Positions 25,868 through 33,520 of a stretch of 64,000 nt of DNA are shown one piece after another. The position numbers and the translations under genes are program-made. Origin of the DNA: Accumulibacter sp. (GTDB taxonomy: Bacteria > Pseudomonadota > Gammaproteobacteria > Burkholderiales > Rhodocyclaceae); contig NZ_JAZKUG010000001.1 of assembly GCF_036625195.1 (NCBI RefSeq), positions 1,426,001 through 1,490,000 on the forward strand, written 5' to 3'. Position 1 is the stretch's first letter. Each line of letters opens with the position of its first letter. Below the pieces are notes generated by a model. It saw only the letters and a program-made list of their open reading frames with translations, made no database searches and was not told where the DNA came from.

Positions 25868-26189
25868 GGAGAACAGGGAGCGCTTGAGCGTGGGCTGTTT
25901 CGTGATCAGGGGAATCGATCCGGCCCGGCCGGCGGGTTACCCAGGAAGGGGATACTGAGGTCGCTGTGGCAGTCGGGCAAGGCGCCACCCGTGGTCACGG
26001 TTGCCGGGACGGCAGTATTCCTTCCGGACACGTCGCCGTCAACGGCGATCGTGCAGCGATCTTGAGCGGCCGTTGCTCTGGTGCCGTGCGCTGGTCTGCG
26101 GCGACGCCCGGCAGGTGAACCGCCCGACTTTGCCCGCCGCGCCCGTGCGGTGGTAACCTAGCCGCGTTCACCACCCAGGAGGAGAGACG
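25868..26189. other. Intergenic region with remnant 5' end of the chemoreceptor
   Basis: About 320 bases. The first 40 bases, read on the minus strand, still encode ITKQPTLKRSLFS, the typical start of a chemoreceptor, without a usable start codon. The rest holds no gene. GGAGGAG (26177-26183) is the ribosome site of the peroxidase gene. Confidence 0.4.
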
Positions 26190-27194
26190 ATGCAAACGAG
26201 ACCAAGTCGCTGGCTTGCCGCCATTGCCGTCGCCGCTGCCGTGTTCGGCTGCGTCGGCACCCCGGGGTCCGGTGGCGATCAACCGCGTTCCTCGGCGCTG
26301 CCGGCGCCACCCGACCCAGCCGACAACCCGACGACGCCGGCGAAGGCCGTGCTGGGCAAGAAGCTGTTCTTCGATCCGCGGCTTTCCGGCGATGGCAGCA
26401 TGGCCTGCCAGGGTTGCCACTACCGCCATCTCGGCTGGACCGATGGGCTGGCGCTGTCACGCAAGGTGGGTGGTGGCATGAACACGCGCCACACGCCGAG
26501 CGTCTACAACACCGGGTACTACACCTCCTGGTACTGGGATGGGCGGGCCAAGACATTGGAGGGGCAGGTCACGGCGGCCTGGAAGGCGCAGATCGGTGCC
26601 GACCCGGCCCGGGCGGCAGCGGTGATCGCGGCTGTTCCCGCCTATCAGGCCGAGTTCCAGGCGGTGTTCGGCGCTGCCCCGAATGCCGAGAACACCGCGC
26701 AGGCGCTGGCGGCGTTCCTGCGCACGCTGAACAGCGGCGAGTCGTCATGGGATCGATACACTGCAGGCGACAGGACCGCCGTCTCGGCCGACGCAGTCGC
26801 CGGTTACGAGTTGTTCATCGGCAAGGCTGGCTGTGCCGGCTGCCACAAGCCACCGCTCTTCAGTGACGCCCAGTTCCACAACGTCGGCCTCGAAGCGGGC
26901 AAGGCGAATCCGGATCCGGGCCGCTTTGCCGTCACCAAGGATGTCAAGGATCTGTCGGCGTTCAAGACGCCGTCACTGCGCTCTGTGGCGATCTCGGGAC
27001 CCTATTTCCACGATGGCAGTGTCAGCAGTCTCGATGCCGCAGTTCGTTACATGGCTTCGGGCGGCAAGGCCGATCCGAACAAGAGTGGCCTCCTGGTGAA
27101 CCGCAAGCTTGCCGACAGGGAAATCGCGCAACTGCTCGCCTTTCTCGACACGCTGACCAGCCACGAGCGTTTCGACCCGCCCAAGCTGCCGTAA
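26190..27194 (+). CDS. Diheme cytochrome c peroxidase / MauG-family lipoprotein
   Basis: This 334-residue protein has a lipoprotein-type signal ending AAVFGC (Cys21), suggesting anchoring in the membrane facing the periplasm. Two heme c sites follow, CQGCH (73-77) and CAGCH (215-219). KKLFFDPRLSGDGSMAC, TRHTPSVYN, WDGRAKTLEGQV and FKTPSLRSVAISGPYFHDGS are hallmark strings of bacterial diheme peroxidases. The last part carries the usual calcium-site region. It reduces hydrogen peroxide with electrons from small cytochromes, or performs MauG-like oxidation. GGAGGAG lies 7 bases before the ATG. It stands alone. Confidence 0.9.
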   Translation: MQTRPSRWLAAIAVAAAVFGCVGTPGSGGDQPRSSALPAPPDPADNPTTPAKAVLGKKLFFDPRLSGDGSMACQGCHYRHLGWTDGLALSRKVGGGMNTRHTPSVYNTGYYTSWYWDGRAKTLEGQVTAAWKAQIGADPARAAAVIAAVPAYQAEFQAVFGAAPNAENTAQALAAFLRTLNSGESSWDRYTAGDRTAVSADAVAGYELFIGKAGCAGCHKPPLFSDAQFHNVGLEAGKANPDPGRFAVTKDVKDLSAFKTPSLRSVAISGPYFHDGSVSSLDAAVRYMASGGKADPNKSGLLVNRKLADREIAQLLAFLDTLTSHERFDPPKLP

Positions 27195-27462
27195 CCGCTG
27201 CCGATGGGCGAAGAGCGGCTGCCGGCTGGCGTTGGCGCGGGAGGTGTCCCGTCTCAGCAGCCTGCCACCTGTTGCCGGCGGCGCGTAGCCACTCGTGCGC
27301 GGGTCCGATCAGGGGTGGATGGGGGGCGGTCGGCAGGCCATCGCTGCCCGGCGATCGCTGCGGCGGCAGCGCCGGCGCGGTCTGGGGATTCCTGGACGCT
27401 TCGTCACGCCTGCCGGCAACTGTTCGCGCGACCGTTGCAGCCATGAGCTGGCAGCCCGACCG

Positions 27463-28350
27463 TTGACGGCGAGGACGCAACTTTCCGGCATCGCCTTTGG
27501 TCTCGTCGCCTACGGCCTGTGGGGATTCTTCCCACTGTTCTTCCACCAGCTCTCGCAGGTGCCGCCGATGGACATCCTGAGCCACCGCGCCTTCTGGGCC
27601 TGCGTCTTCGTCAGCGGGCTGCTGACGTTGCGCCGACAGTGGTCCGGCGTCGCGGCAGTCGTGCGCAACGGTACGCATCTCCTGTTGCTGGGCGGTGCGG
27701 CGCTGCTCATCGGCGTCAACTGGCTGGTCTTCCTGTGGGCGGTCGACACGCGGCAGGTCGTCGCGTCGAGTCTCGGCTATTTCCTGACGCCGCTGGTGAA
27801 CGTCGTTCTCGGACTGGTCGTTCTCGGCGAGCGCCTCGATCGACTGGAATGGCTGGCGGTGAGCCTGGCGGTCGCGGCGATCGCCAACGAGATCCTCGCT
27901 TTCGGCAGCCTGCCGTGGGTATCGCTGGTTCTTGCCACAACCTTCGGCACCTACGGCCTGATCCGCAAGCGCCTGCCGGTCGATGTCGCCCCCGGGCTCT
28001 GGCTGGAGACGCTGGTGATGCTTCCGCTGTGCGTGCTCTATGCGGCGTGGCAGGCCGAGCGCGGCCACTCCGTCTGGGTGGGGCACGCGCCGTTGACCAT
28101 GGCGCTGCTGATCGGGTCCGGGGTGCTCACTGCCGTGCCGCTGCTGGCGTTCGCTGCCGCGGCGCGACGCCTCGACCTGGTGACGCTCGGCATGTTGATG
28201 TACATCAACCCGACGCTGCAGTTCGTCACCGCCGTCCGGCTCTTCGGTGAGCCGATGCAGGCCAGCCGGCTGCTGAGTTTCGGCCTGATCTGGCTGGGGC
28301 TCCTGATCTTCAGCTGGCGCGCGTGGCGCAAATACCGCAGTCCGCGCTGA
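27463..28350 (+). CDS. rarD: RarD-type EamA transporter
   Basis: This 295-residue inner-membrane protein has ten hydrophobic segments, with the family start GIAFGLVAYGLWGFFPLFF and the motif WLVFLWAVDTRQVVASSLGY that is diagnostic for RarD. The start is unclear. TTG 27463 gives the usual RarD length, whereas the frame continues upstream without an ATG. The ATG at 27442 belongs to another frame and stops after seven codons. RarD proteins belong to the drug/metabolite transporter superfamily and were linked to chloramphenicol sensitivity; the natural substrate is unknown. Confidence 0.85.
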   Translation: MTARTQLSGIAFGLVAYGLWGFFPLFFHQLSQVPPMDILSHRAFWACVFVSGLLTLRRQWSGVAAVVRNGTHLLLLGGAALLIGVNWLVFLWAVDTRQVVASSLGYFLTPLVNVVLGLVVLGERLDRLEWLAVSLAVAAIANEILAFGSLPWVSLVLATTFGTYGLIRKRLPVDVAPGLWLETLVMLPLCVLYAAWQAERGHSVWVGHAPLTMALLIGSGVLTAVPLLAFAAAARRLDLVTLGMLMYINPTLQFVTAVRLFGEPMQASRLLSFGLIWLGLLIFSWRAWRKYRSPR

Positions 28351-28407
28351 CCGGGGATGCTGCCGCCGTGCGGGCCGCCGGCCGGTCTTGTGAAGGGATC
28401 GGCAGAA

Positions 28408-28542
28408 CTAGCTGCCGGAGCGGGTTTCCTGCCGATGCCGTGCGAGCCATTCGATCGCGATGCCGATTCCCGGCGAAGAGAGGAAGGCTACCATGACCAC
28501 GAGCGTGAACCCGGCGCCCAGCAGCGGGATGCTCTCTGACAT
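28408..28542 (-). CDS. Small single-pass membrane protein, 44 residues
   Basis: On the minus strand, ATG 28542 is preceded by CTGGAGAACGAAA, a good ribosome site (GGAG 7 bases away). The product begins MSESIPLLGAGFTLVVMVAF and has one long hydrophobic helix (about residues 6-33). It ends in a basic, polar tail (ARHRQETRSGS). The hydrophobic pattern, ribosome site and free-standing location make it a believable small membrane protein. I know no family for it. It lies between the convergent rarD end and the mscS promoter. Confidence 0.5.
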   Translation of the reverse strand: MSESIPLLGAGFTLVVMVAFLSSPGIGIAIEWLARHRQETRSGS

Positions 28543-28645
28543 TTTCGTTCTCCAGTGTCGTCGATGGTCCCGCAGTCTGCGAGACCGGAACCCCCCCTCA
28601 GCGTTGTCCGTCGGGTACGGCCGAGGGGATCACGGGGGAAATATA

Positions 28646-28676
28646 TTGACAGCGACGTCCGCAGACAAACGATAAA
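28646..28676 (+). promoter_or_regulatory. Candidate promoter of mscS
   Basis: A perfect TTGACA (28646-28651) is followed after 19 bases by GATAAA (28671-28676), with an alternative ACGATA at 17 bases. The stretch is AT-rich for this genome. Transcription would start about 120 bases before the mscS ATG. Confidence 0.4.
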
Positions 28677-28802
28677 AACTCAGCCCACGAATGAGATTTT
28701 TTCATCCATATTTTCGGCTTTGAACAGGCCGCTGGCGGCGGGTGCTTGCGCTGCCTCGCAGACGATGGGAAACTTCGGTCTACTCACAAACGGGAGAACC
28801 TC

Positions 28803-29624
28803 ATGACGAGTCAGGACATTTCGCGCTGGCAGGAACTGGCGCTGCAGTATGGTTCGGAACTGGGAATCAAGATCATTGCCGCGATCGCCTTCTGGGTCGT
28901 TGGACGCTGGCTGATCGGCACCGTCGGCCACCTAGTGCAGAGCGCGCTCGAGCGGCAGAAGGTCGACGCGACCGTCATGCGTTACCTCGGCACGGTGATC
29001 AACGTTACCTTGAACATTCTGCTGGTGGTCGGCATCCTGGGTTACTTCGGCATCCAGACGACCACCTTCGCCGCCCTCTTCGCCGCCGCCGGTGTCGCCA
29101 TCGGTCTCGCCTGGTCGGGACTTCTCGCCAATTTCGCCGGCGGCGTCTTCCTGATCATCCTGCGGCCGATCAAGGTCGGCGATTTCGTGACCGTCGGTGG
29201 CGTCACCGGAACGGTGAAGGAAGTCGGCCTGTTCACCTCGGCGATCAACACGCCCGACAACGTGCTGACGCTCGTCGGCAACAGCAAGATCTTCGGCGAC
29301 ACGATCCAGAACTACTCGTCCAACCCCTATCGCCGCGTTGACCTGAAGGCGCAGTTGTCCGGCGCTGCCGATCACACGGCGGCGATGGCGCTGCTCAGGG
29401 AAAAGGTCGCGGCGATTCCCAACGTCCTTGCAAGTCCGGCGGTCGATGTCGAGATCCTCGAGCTGAATCTCGTCGGTCCGCTGCTGGCGGTCCGTCCGTA
29501 CTGCCACACCGATCATTACTGGCAGGTGTACTTCGACACCAACAAGACGATTCGTGAGTCGCTCGGTGCCGCCGGTTTTCCGGCGCCGATGCCGGCGCAG
29601 GTGGTCTTCGTCAATCAGCAGTAG
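28803..29624 (+). CDS. mscS: Small-conductance mechanosensitive channel, MscS family
   Basis: This 273-residue inner-membrane protein has three N-terminal helices. The third is the pore helix, ALFAAAGVAIGLAWSGLLAN, with the Gly/Ala pattern of MscS. A beta domain (LRPIKVGDFVTVGGVTGTV) and a C-terminal alpha/beta domain follow. It forms a heptamer that opens when the membrane is stretched by hypo-osmotic shock. ATG 28803 is preceded by GGGAG; the extension to 28746 is not conserved. A stem-loop follows the stop. Confidence 0.92.
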   Translation: MTSQDISRWQELALQYGSELGIKIIAAIAFWVVGRWLIGTVGHLVQSALERQKVDATVMRYLGTVINVTLNILLVVGILGYFGIQTTTFAALFAAAGVAIGLAWSGLLANFAGGVFLIILRPIKVGDFVTVGGVTGTVKEVGLFTSAINTPDNVLTLVGNSKIFGDTIQNYSSNPYRRVDLKAQLSGAADHTAAMALLREKVAAIPNVLASPAVDVEILELNLVGPLLAVRPYCHTDHYWQVYFDTNKTIRESLGAAGFPAPMPAQVVFVNQQ

Positions 29625-29634
29625 CTCCCGCGGC

Positions 29635-29667
29635 GGGCGAGGTGGACGCCGTGCGTCCGCCTCGCCC
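29635..29667 (+). terminator. Long stem-loop between mscS and clsB
   Basis: GGGCGAGGTGGAC (29635-29647) pairs with GTCCGCCTCGCCC (29655-29667) over 13 positions with one U-G pair and a 7-base loop. It starts 11 bases after the mscS stop and lies 15 bases before the clsB start. No T-run follows, so it may be a 3'-end or processing structure rather than an efficient intrinsic terminator. Confidence 0.4.
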
Positions 29668-29682
29668 TGATCCCGTTCGGGC

Positions 29683-30843
29683 GTGGCACCCCAGTTCCTG
29701 TCCGGCAACCGTCTGCGGCTGCTCAACAGCGGCGGCGAATATTTCCCGGCGCTGCTGGCAGCGATCGCCGCGGCAGAGCGCGAGGTGCACCTCGAGAGCT
29801 ACATCTTCGAGGATGACGAAACCGGGCAAGCCGTTGCCGCGGCGCTGGCGGCCGCCGCCCGCCGCGGCGTCGTCGTGCGGGTTCTCGTCGACGGTTTCGG
29901 CGCGCCGGACTTCGCCGACCGACAGCAACCGTACCTGCAAGCTGCCGGCGTGCAGGCAGTGGTCTACCGGCCGGAGATTGCACGCTTCCGCCTGCGACGC
30001 CATCGGCTGCGCCGACTGCACCGCAAGCTCGCCCTGATCGATGGTCGGGTCGCTTTCGTCGGTGGCATCAACGTCATCGACGACTTCAACTCGCCGTATC
30101 GTTCCTCGCCGCGCTACGATTACGCGGTGCGCGTCGAAGGCCCCCTGCTGGTGCCGATACAGCGGGCGCTCCATCGTCTGTGGGAGCTCGTCCTCTGGGC
30201 CCGGCTCAATCGCCGCTACCGCCTGGCGAGACTGGTCGAAGCGAGCGCAGCCGTGCGCGGCGAGCAGACGGCCGCCTTCCTGGTGCGCGACAACCTGCGC
30301 CATCGCCGCGACATCGAGCGCGCCTATCTCGCAGCGATCGGCGCCGCACGCGATGAGATCATCCTGGCCAACGCCTATTTCCTGCCCGGCCGGCGCTTCC
30401 GGCGGGCGTTGCGGGCTGCCGCCGGCAGGGGCGTCCGGGTGACGATCCTGCTGCAGGGTCTGGTGGAGTATCGCCTGCTGCACTACGCGACGCAGGCGCT
30501 CTATGGCAACCTGCTTGCCGCCGGGATCAGGATTTTCGAATACCAGCGCAGCTTCCTGCATGCCAAGGTGGCGGTCATCGACCGCCACTGGGCCACGGTC
30601 GGTTCGTCAAACATCGATCCCTTCAGTCTCCTGCTGGCGAGGGAGGCGAACGTCGTCGTCCTCGACGGGGGTTTTGCCGATGAACTGCGGGAGAGCCTGG
30701 CGGCAGCCATGCGCGACGGCGCACGGGAGCTGCCGGCTGACAGCTGGCAACGCCAGCCGTGGTACTCGCGCCTGCTGCGTCGGGCCAGCTACGGCGTGCT
30801 ACGGATGTTCGTCGGCATCAGCGGCTACGGCGGCAGGCGGTGA
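29683..30843 (+). CDS. clsB: Cardiolipin synthase B-type phospholipase D protein
   Basis: This 386-residue enzyme of the phospholipase D superfamily has two catalytic HKD motifs. The first is HRKLALID (His113, Lys115, Asp120) in LHRKLALIDGRVAFVGGIN. The second begins at His293, HAKVAVIDRHWATVGSSNID. There are no N-terminal membrane helices, as in ClsB rather than ClsA. The enzyme joins phosphatidyl groups to make cardiolipin at the inner membrane. The start is probably GTG 29683. The last 45 bases overlap the convergent gluQ gene. Confidence 0.9.
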   Translation: MAPQFLSGNRLRLLNSGGEYFPALLAAIAAAEREVHLESYIFEDDETGQAVAAALAAAARRGVVVRVLVDGFGAPDFADRQQPYLQAAGVQAVVYRPEIARFRLRRHRLRRLHRKLALIDGRVAFVGGINVIDDFNSPYRSSPRYDYAVRVEGPLLVPIQRALHRLWELVLWARLNRRYRLARLVEASAAVRGEQTAAFLVRDNLRHRRDIERAYLAAIGAARDEIILANAYFLPGRRFRRALRAAAGRGVRVTILLQGLVEYRLLHYATQALYGNLLAAGIRIFEYQRSFLHAKVAVIDRHWATVGSSNIDPFSLLLAREANVVVLDGGFADELRESLAAAMRDGARELPADSWQRQPWYSRLLRRASYGVLRMFVGISGYGGRR

Positions 30844-31773
30844 CCCCGAGGTGGCGCTGCGTCGTGCCGGTACGAAAGTGATCGACCAGTTGGCGATGGC
30901 CCAGCGCCAGAACTCGGACAGCGGCGCATGGCGCAGGTCGGCCGGCACGACATGGCCAAGGAACTCCAGTGCCGCCGCCAGCAGCGGGCTGCCGCTGCTG
31001 GCGGCGATGGCTCTGGCGCGCGTCTGCTTCGACAGCTTCTCACCGGCAGCGTTGCTCGCCAGTGGCAGGTGCGCATAAGCGGGGACGGACAGGCGCAGGC
31101 GCTGCGCGAGCCAGATCTGGCGAGGCGTCGAGTCCAGCAGGTCGGCGCCTCGGACGACGGAGTTGACTCCCTGCGCCGCGTCATCCACCACCACGGCGAG
31201 CTGGTAGGCGAACTGGCCGTCGGCTCGCAGCAGGACGAAATCGCCGACGGCCGCGGCCACATCCTGGCGCTGCGTTCCCTGCACGCGATCGTGGAAAACG
31301 ATCTCCTCGGCCGGCGCAAGCATGCGCCAGGAGCGTGGGTCGCGCCCGTGCGGCAGACCGGAACGACACGTGCCGGGGTACACCGGGGCACCATCGACCC
31401 CCGCAGCTGGTGCGCGGGCGGCAATCTCGCGCCGTGAGCAGGCACAGGGGTAGATGTCGCCGTTCTCGCGCAGCTGGCTCAACGCGGCGCGATAGGCATC
31501 GAGGCGTCGGCTTTGATAGAGGACCTCGCCATCCCACTCGAAGGCGAGTCCCGCGAGCGTGCGCTGGATGGCGTCGGCGGCACCCGGAGCGGTTCGTTGC
31601 CGGTCGATGTCCTCGATGCGCAGCAACCAGTTGCCACCGCTTGCGCGCGCATCGAGATAGCTGCCGACGGCCGCGACGAGCGAGCCGAAGTGCAGCCGGC
31701 CCGTTGGCGAAGGGGCAAAGCGGCCGCAACAGTTAGCCGGGCGCCTTCCCGGTGATTCGAAATTGCGGCTCAT
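30799..31773 (-). CDS. gluQ: Glutamyl-Q tRNA(Asp) synthetase
   Basis: This 324-residue enzyme attaches glutamate to queuosine at position 34 of tRNA(Asp). It is a shortened glutamyl-tRNA synthetase without the anticodon domain. It keeps the HIGH-equivalent (FAPSPTGRLHFGSL), the zinc site CACS...Y...CR typical of GluQ-RS and the KMSKS-equivalent EKLSKQTRA. ATG 31773 is chosen because RFAPSPTGRLHFG starts about 18 residues later, as in relatives. Its 3' end overlaps the clsB 3' end by 45 bases, so the last 15 residues (low complexity, ADADEHP) are an overprinted tail. Confidence 0.92.
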   Translation of the reverse strand: MSRNFESPGRRPANCCGRFAPSPTGRLHFGSLVAAVGSYLDARASGGNWLLRIEDIDRQRTAPGAADAIQRTLAGLAFEWDGEVLYQSRRLDAYRAALSQLRENGDIYPCACSRREIAARAPAAGVDGAPVYPGTCRSGLPHGRDPRSWRMLAPAEEIVFHDRVQGTQRQDVAAAVGDFVLLRADGQFAYQLAVVVDDAAQGVNSVVRGADLLDSTPRQIWLAQRLRLSVPAYAHLPLASNAAGEKLSKQTRARAIAASSGSPLLAAALEFLGHVVPADLRHAPLSEFWRWAIANWSITFVPARRSATSGSPPAAVAADADEHP

Positions 31774-31843
31774 CGCCGCCTGTCCGTGGTTGACGCCGTG
31801 CCCGCGGTGGGCCGCCGCGGTGCGTTGTCCGCTACGTGGAGCC

Positions 31844-31872
31844 TTGGTGTTTGCCGTGCGCCCGGGTAGAAT
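31844..31872 (+). promoter_or_regulatory. Sigma70-like promoter of argB
   Basis: TTGGTG (31844-31849) and TAGAAT (31867-31872) are separated by 17 bases. Transcription would start near 31879, about 20 bases before ATG 31900, leaving room for the ribosome site AGGA. Confidence 0.55.
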
Positions 31873-31899
31873 CTTCCGGTCATCATCAGGATTTCCGCC

Positions 31900-32787
31900 A
31901 TGCGCGACCGTTCGCTCACTCCTGCCGACGAAGCCGCCATTCTCGCCGAGGCACTGCCCTACATCAAACGTTTTCATGGCCGGACCATCGTCGTCAAGTA
32001 CGGTGGCAACGCGATGACCGACGAGCACCTGAAGCAATGCTTTGCGCGCGACGTGGTCCTGCTGAAGCTGGTGGGGATGCATGTCGTCGTCGTCCACGGA
32101 GGTGGGCCGCAGATCGAGACGCTGCTCAAGCGCGTCGGCAAGAAAGGCCGTTTCGTGCAGGGCATGCGCGTCACCGATGCGGAGACGATGGAGATCGTCG
32201 AGATGGTTCTCGGCGGCCAAGTCAACAAGGACGTCGTCAACCTGATCAACCAGGCGGGCGGCAAGGCGGTCGGGTTGACCGGCAAGGACGGCAGCTTCAT
32301 CCGCGCCAAGAAGCTGTTGCTGGCGGATCGCGACAACACGGAAGACCTGATCGACGTCGGCCAGGTTGGCGACATCACGCAGATCGACCCGTCGTTGATC
32401 GGCCATCTCGAGGCCGGCGGCTTCATCCCCGTCGTCGCGCCAATCGGTGTCGGCAAGAATGGCGAGACGTACAACATCAACGCCGATGTCGTCGCCGGCA
32501 AGATCGCCGAGATCCTCAAGGCCGAGAAACTGGTGCTGCTGACCAACACGCCGGGTGTGCTCGACGAGAGCGGTGTCCTGATCACCGGCATGACACCGAA
32601 ACAGATTGACGACATGGTCGCCGACGGCAGCCTGTCGGGCGGCATGCTGCCGAAGATAGCTTCGGCGCTCGATGCCGCGCGCAACGGAGTCAAGAGCGTG
32701 CACATCATCGACGGTCGCGTCGAGCACGCGCTGCTGCTGGAAATCCTGACCGACCACGGTGTCGGCACGATGATCAGGTCGCATTGA
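31900..32787 (+). CDS. argB: Acetylglutamate kinase
   Basis: This 295-residue cytosolic enzyme phosphorylates N-acetylglutamate in arginine synthesis. The amino-acid kinase fold is clear: IVVKYGGNAM holds the ATP-binding lysine and glycine loop, and VVVVHGGGPQI is the substrate loop. YNINADVVAGKIAEIL and LSGGMLPKIASAL are further family motifs. The N-terminal helix (ADEAAILAEALPYIKRF) fits the arginine-inhibited hexameric type, so feedback by arginine is likely. The HAD gene starts 22 bases after it. Confidence 0.97.
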   Translation: MRDRSLTPADEAAILAEALPYIKRFHGRTIVVKYGGNAMTDEHLKQCFARDVVLLKLVGMHVVVVHGGGPQIETLLKRVGKKGRFVQGMRVTDAETMEIVEMVLGGQVNKDVVNLINQAGGKAVGLTGKDGSFIRAKKLLLADRDNTEDLIDVGQVGDITQIDPSLIGHLEAGGFIPVVAPIGVGKNGETYNINADVVAGKIAEILKAEKLVLLTNTPGVLDESGVLITGMTPKQIDDMVADGSLSGGMLPKIASALDAARNGVKSVHIIDGRVEHALLLEILTDHGVGTMIRSH

Positions 32788-32809
32788 GCCGGAGACCGCG
32801 CTGAACGCG

Positions 32810-33520
32810 GTGTCGCCGGTGTGGCTGTTCGACCTCGACAACACGCTGCACGATGCCACGCCGTACATCTTTCCGCACATCAACCGTGCGATGGCGACCT
32901 ACATTCGCCACCACCTCGGTGTCGATGAAGACGAGGCGACAAGCCTTCGACTCGCATACTGGCAGCGCTACGGTGCGACGCTGCTGGGCCTGATGCGCCA
33001 TCATGGCACTGACCCGCACCATTTCCTTCACCACACGCACGATTTGCCCGACCTCGAGCGGATGCTGGTCTTCGAGCGCGGGCTGAACGCGATGCTGCGT
33101 CGCCTGCCCGGGCGCAAGATCCTCTTCTCGAACGCGCCGCTGGCCTACAGCGAGGCGGTTCTCGAACTGGTCGGGGTGCGCCACCGGTTCGCAGCGCTTT
33201 ACTCGGTCGAGCGGCTCCGCTTCCAGCCGAAGCCAGCGCTTGGCGGTTTCCGCCACCTGCTGCGCAGCGAGCGGTTGTCGCCGCAGCACTGCATCATGGT
33301 CGAGGATTCGCTGGTGAACCTGAAGACGGCGAAACATCTCGGGATGAAGACTGTCTGGATCAGTTGCAGCACGCGTCAGCCGCCGTGGCTGGACCTGCGG
33401 TTGCGCTCAGTGCTCGATCTGCCACGGTATTGGCATCGCCTGCAGTCGCCGCAGTCTGGCTGGCGGTCGTTGCCCCGGACACGAAGGCGGCACACGGGCG
33501 GCACGGTTGGAGCGCCATGA
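32810..33520 (+). CDS. HAD-family pyrimidine 5'-nucleotidase
   Basis: This 236-residue haloacid-dehalogenase phosphatase shows motif I FDLDNTLHDA, motif II FSNAP, motif III Lys-Pro in RFQPKPALGGF, and motif IV VEDSLVNLKTA. These are the features of the pyrimidine 5'-nucleotidase (SDT1-like) family, which dephosphorylates nucleoside monophosphates. The start is GTG 32810. The last 35 residues are Arg-rich and not conserved in type. Its stop overlaps the start of the next gene in ATGA, so the large GGDEF-EAL protein is translated from the same message. In many Betaproteobacteria this gene is followed instead by slmA. Confidence 0.85.
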   Translation: MSPVWLFDLDNTLHDATPYIFPHINRAMATYIRHHLGVDEDEATSLRLAYWQRYGATLLGLMRHHGTDPHHFLHHTHDLPDLERMLVFERGLNAMLRRLPGRKILFSNAPLAYSEAVLELVGVRHRFAALYSVERLRFQPKPALGGFRHLLRSERLSPQHCIMVEDSLVNLKTAKHLGMKTVWISCSTRQPPWLDLRLRSVLDLPRYWHRLQSPQSGWRSLPRTRRRHTGGTVGAP

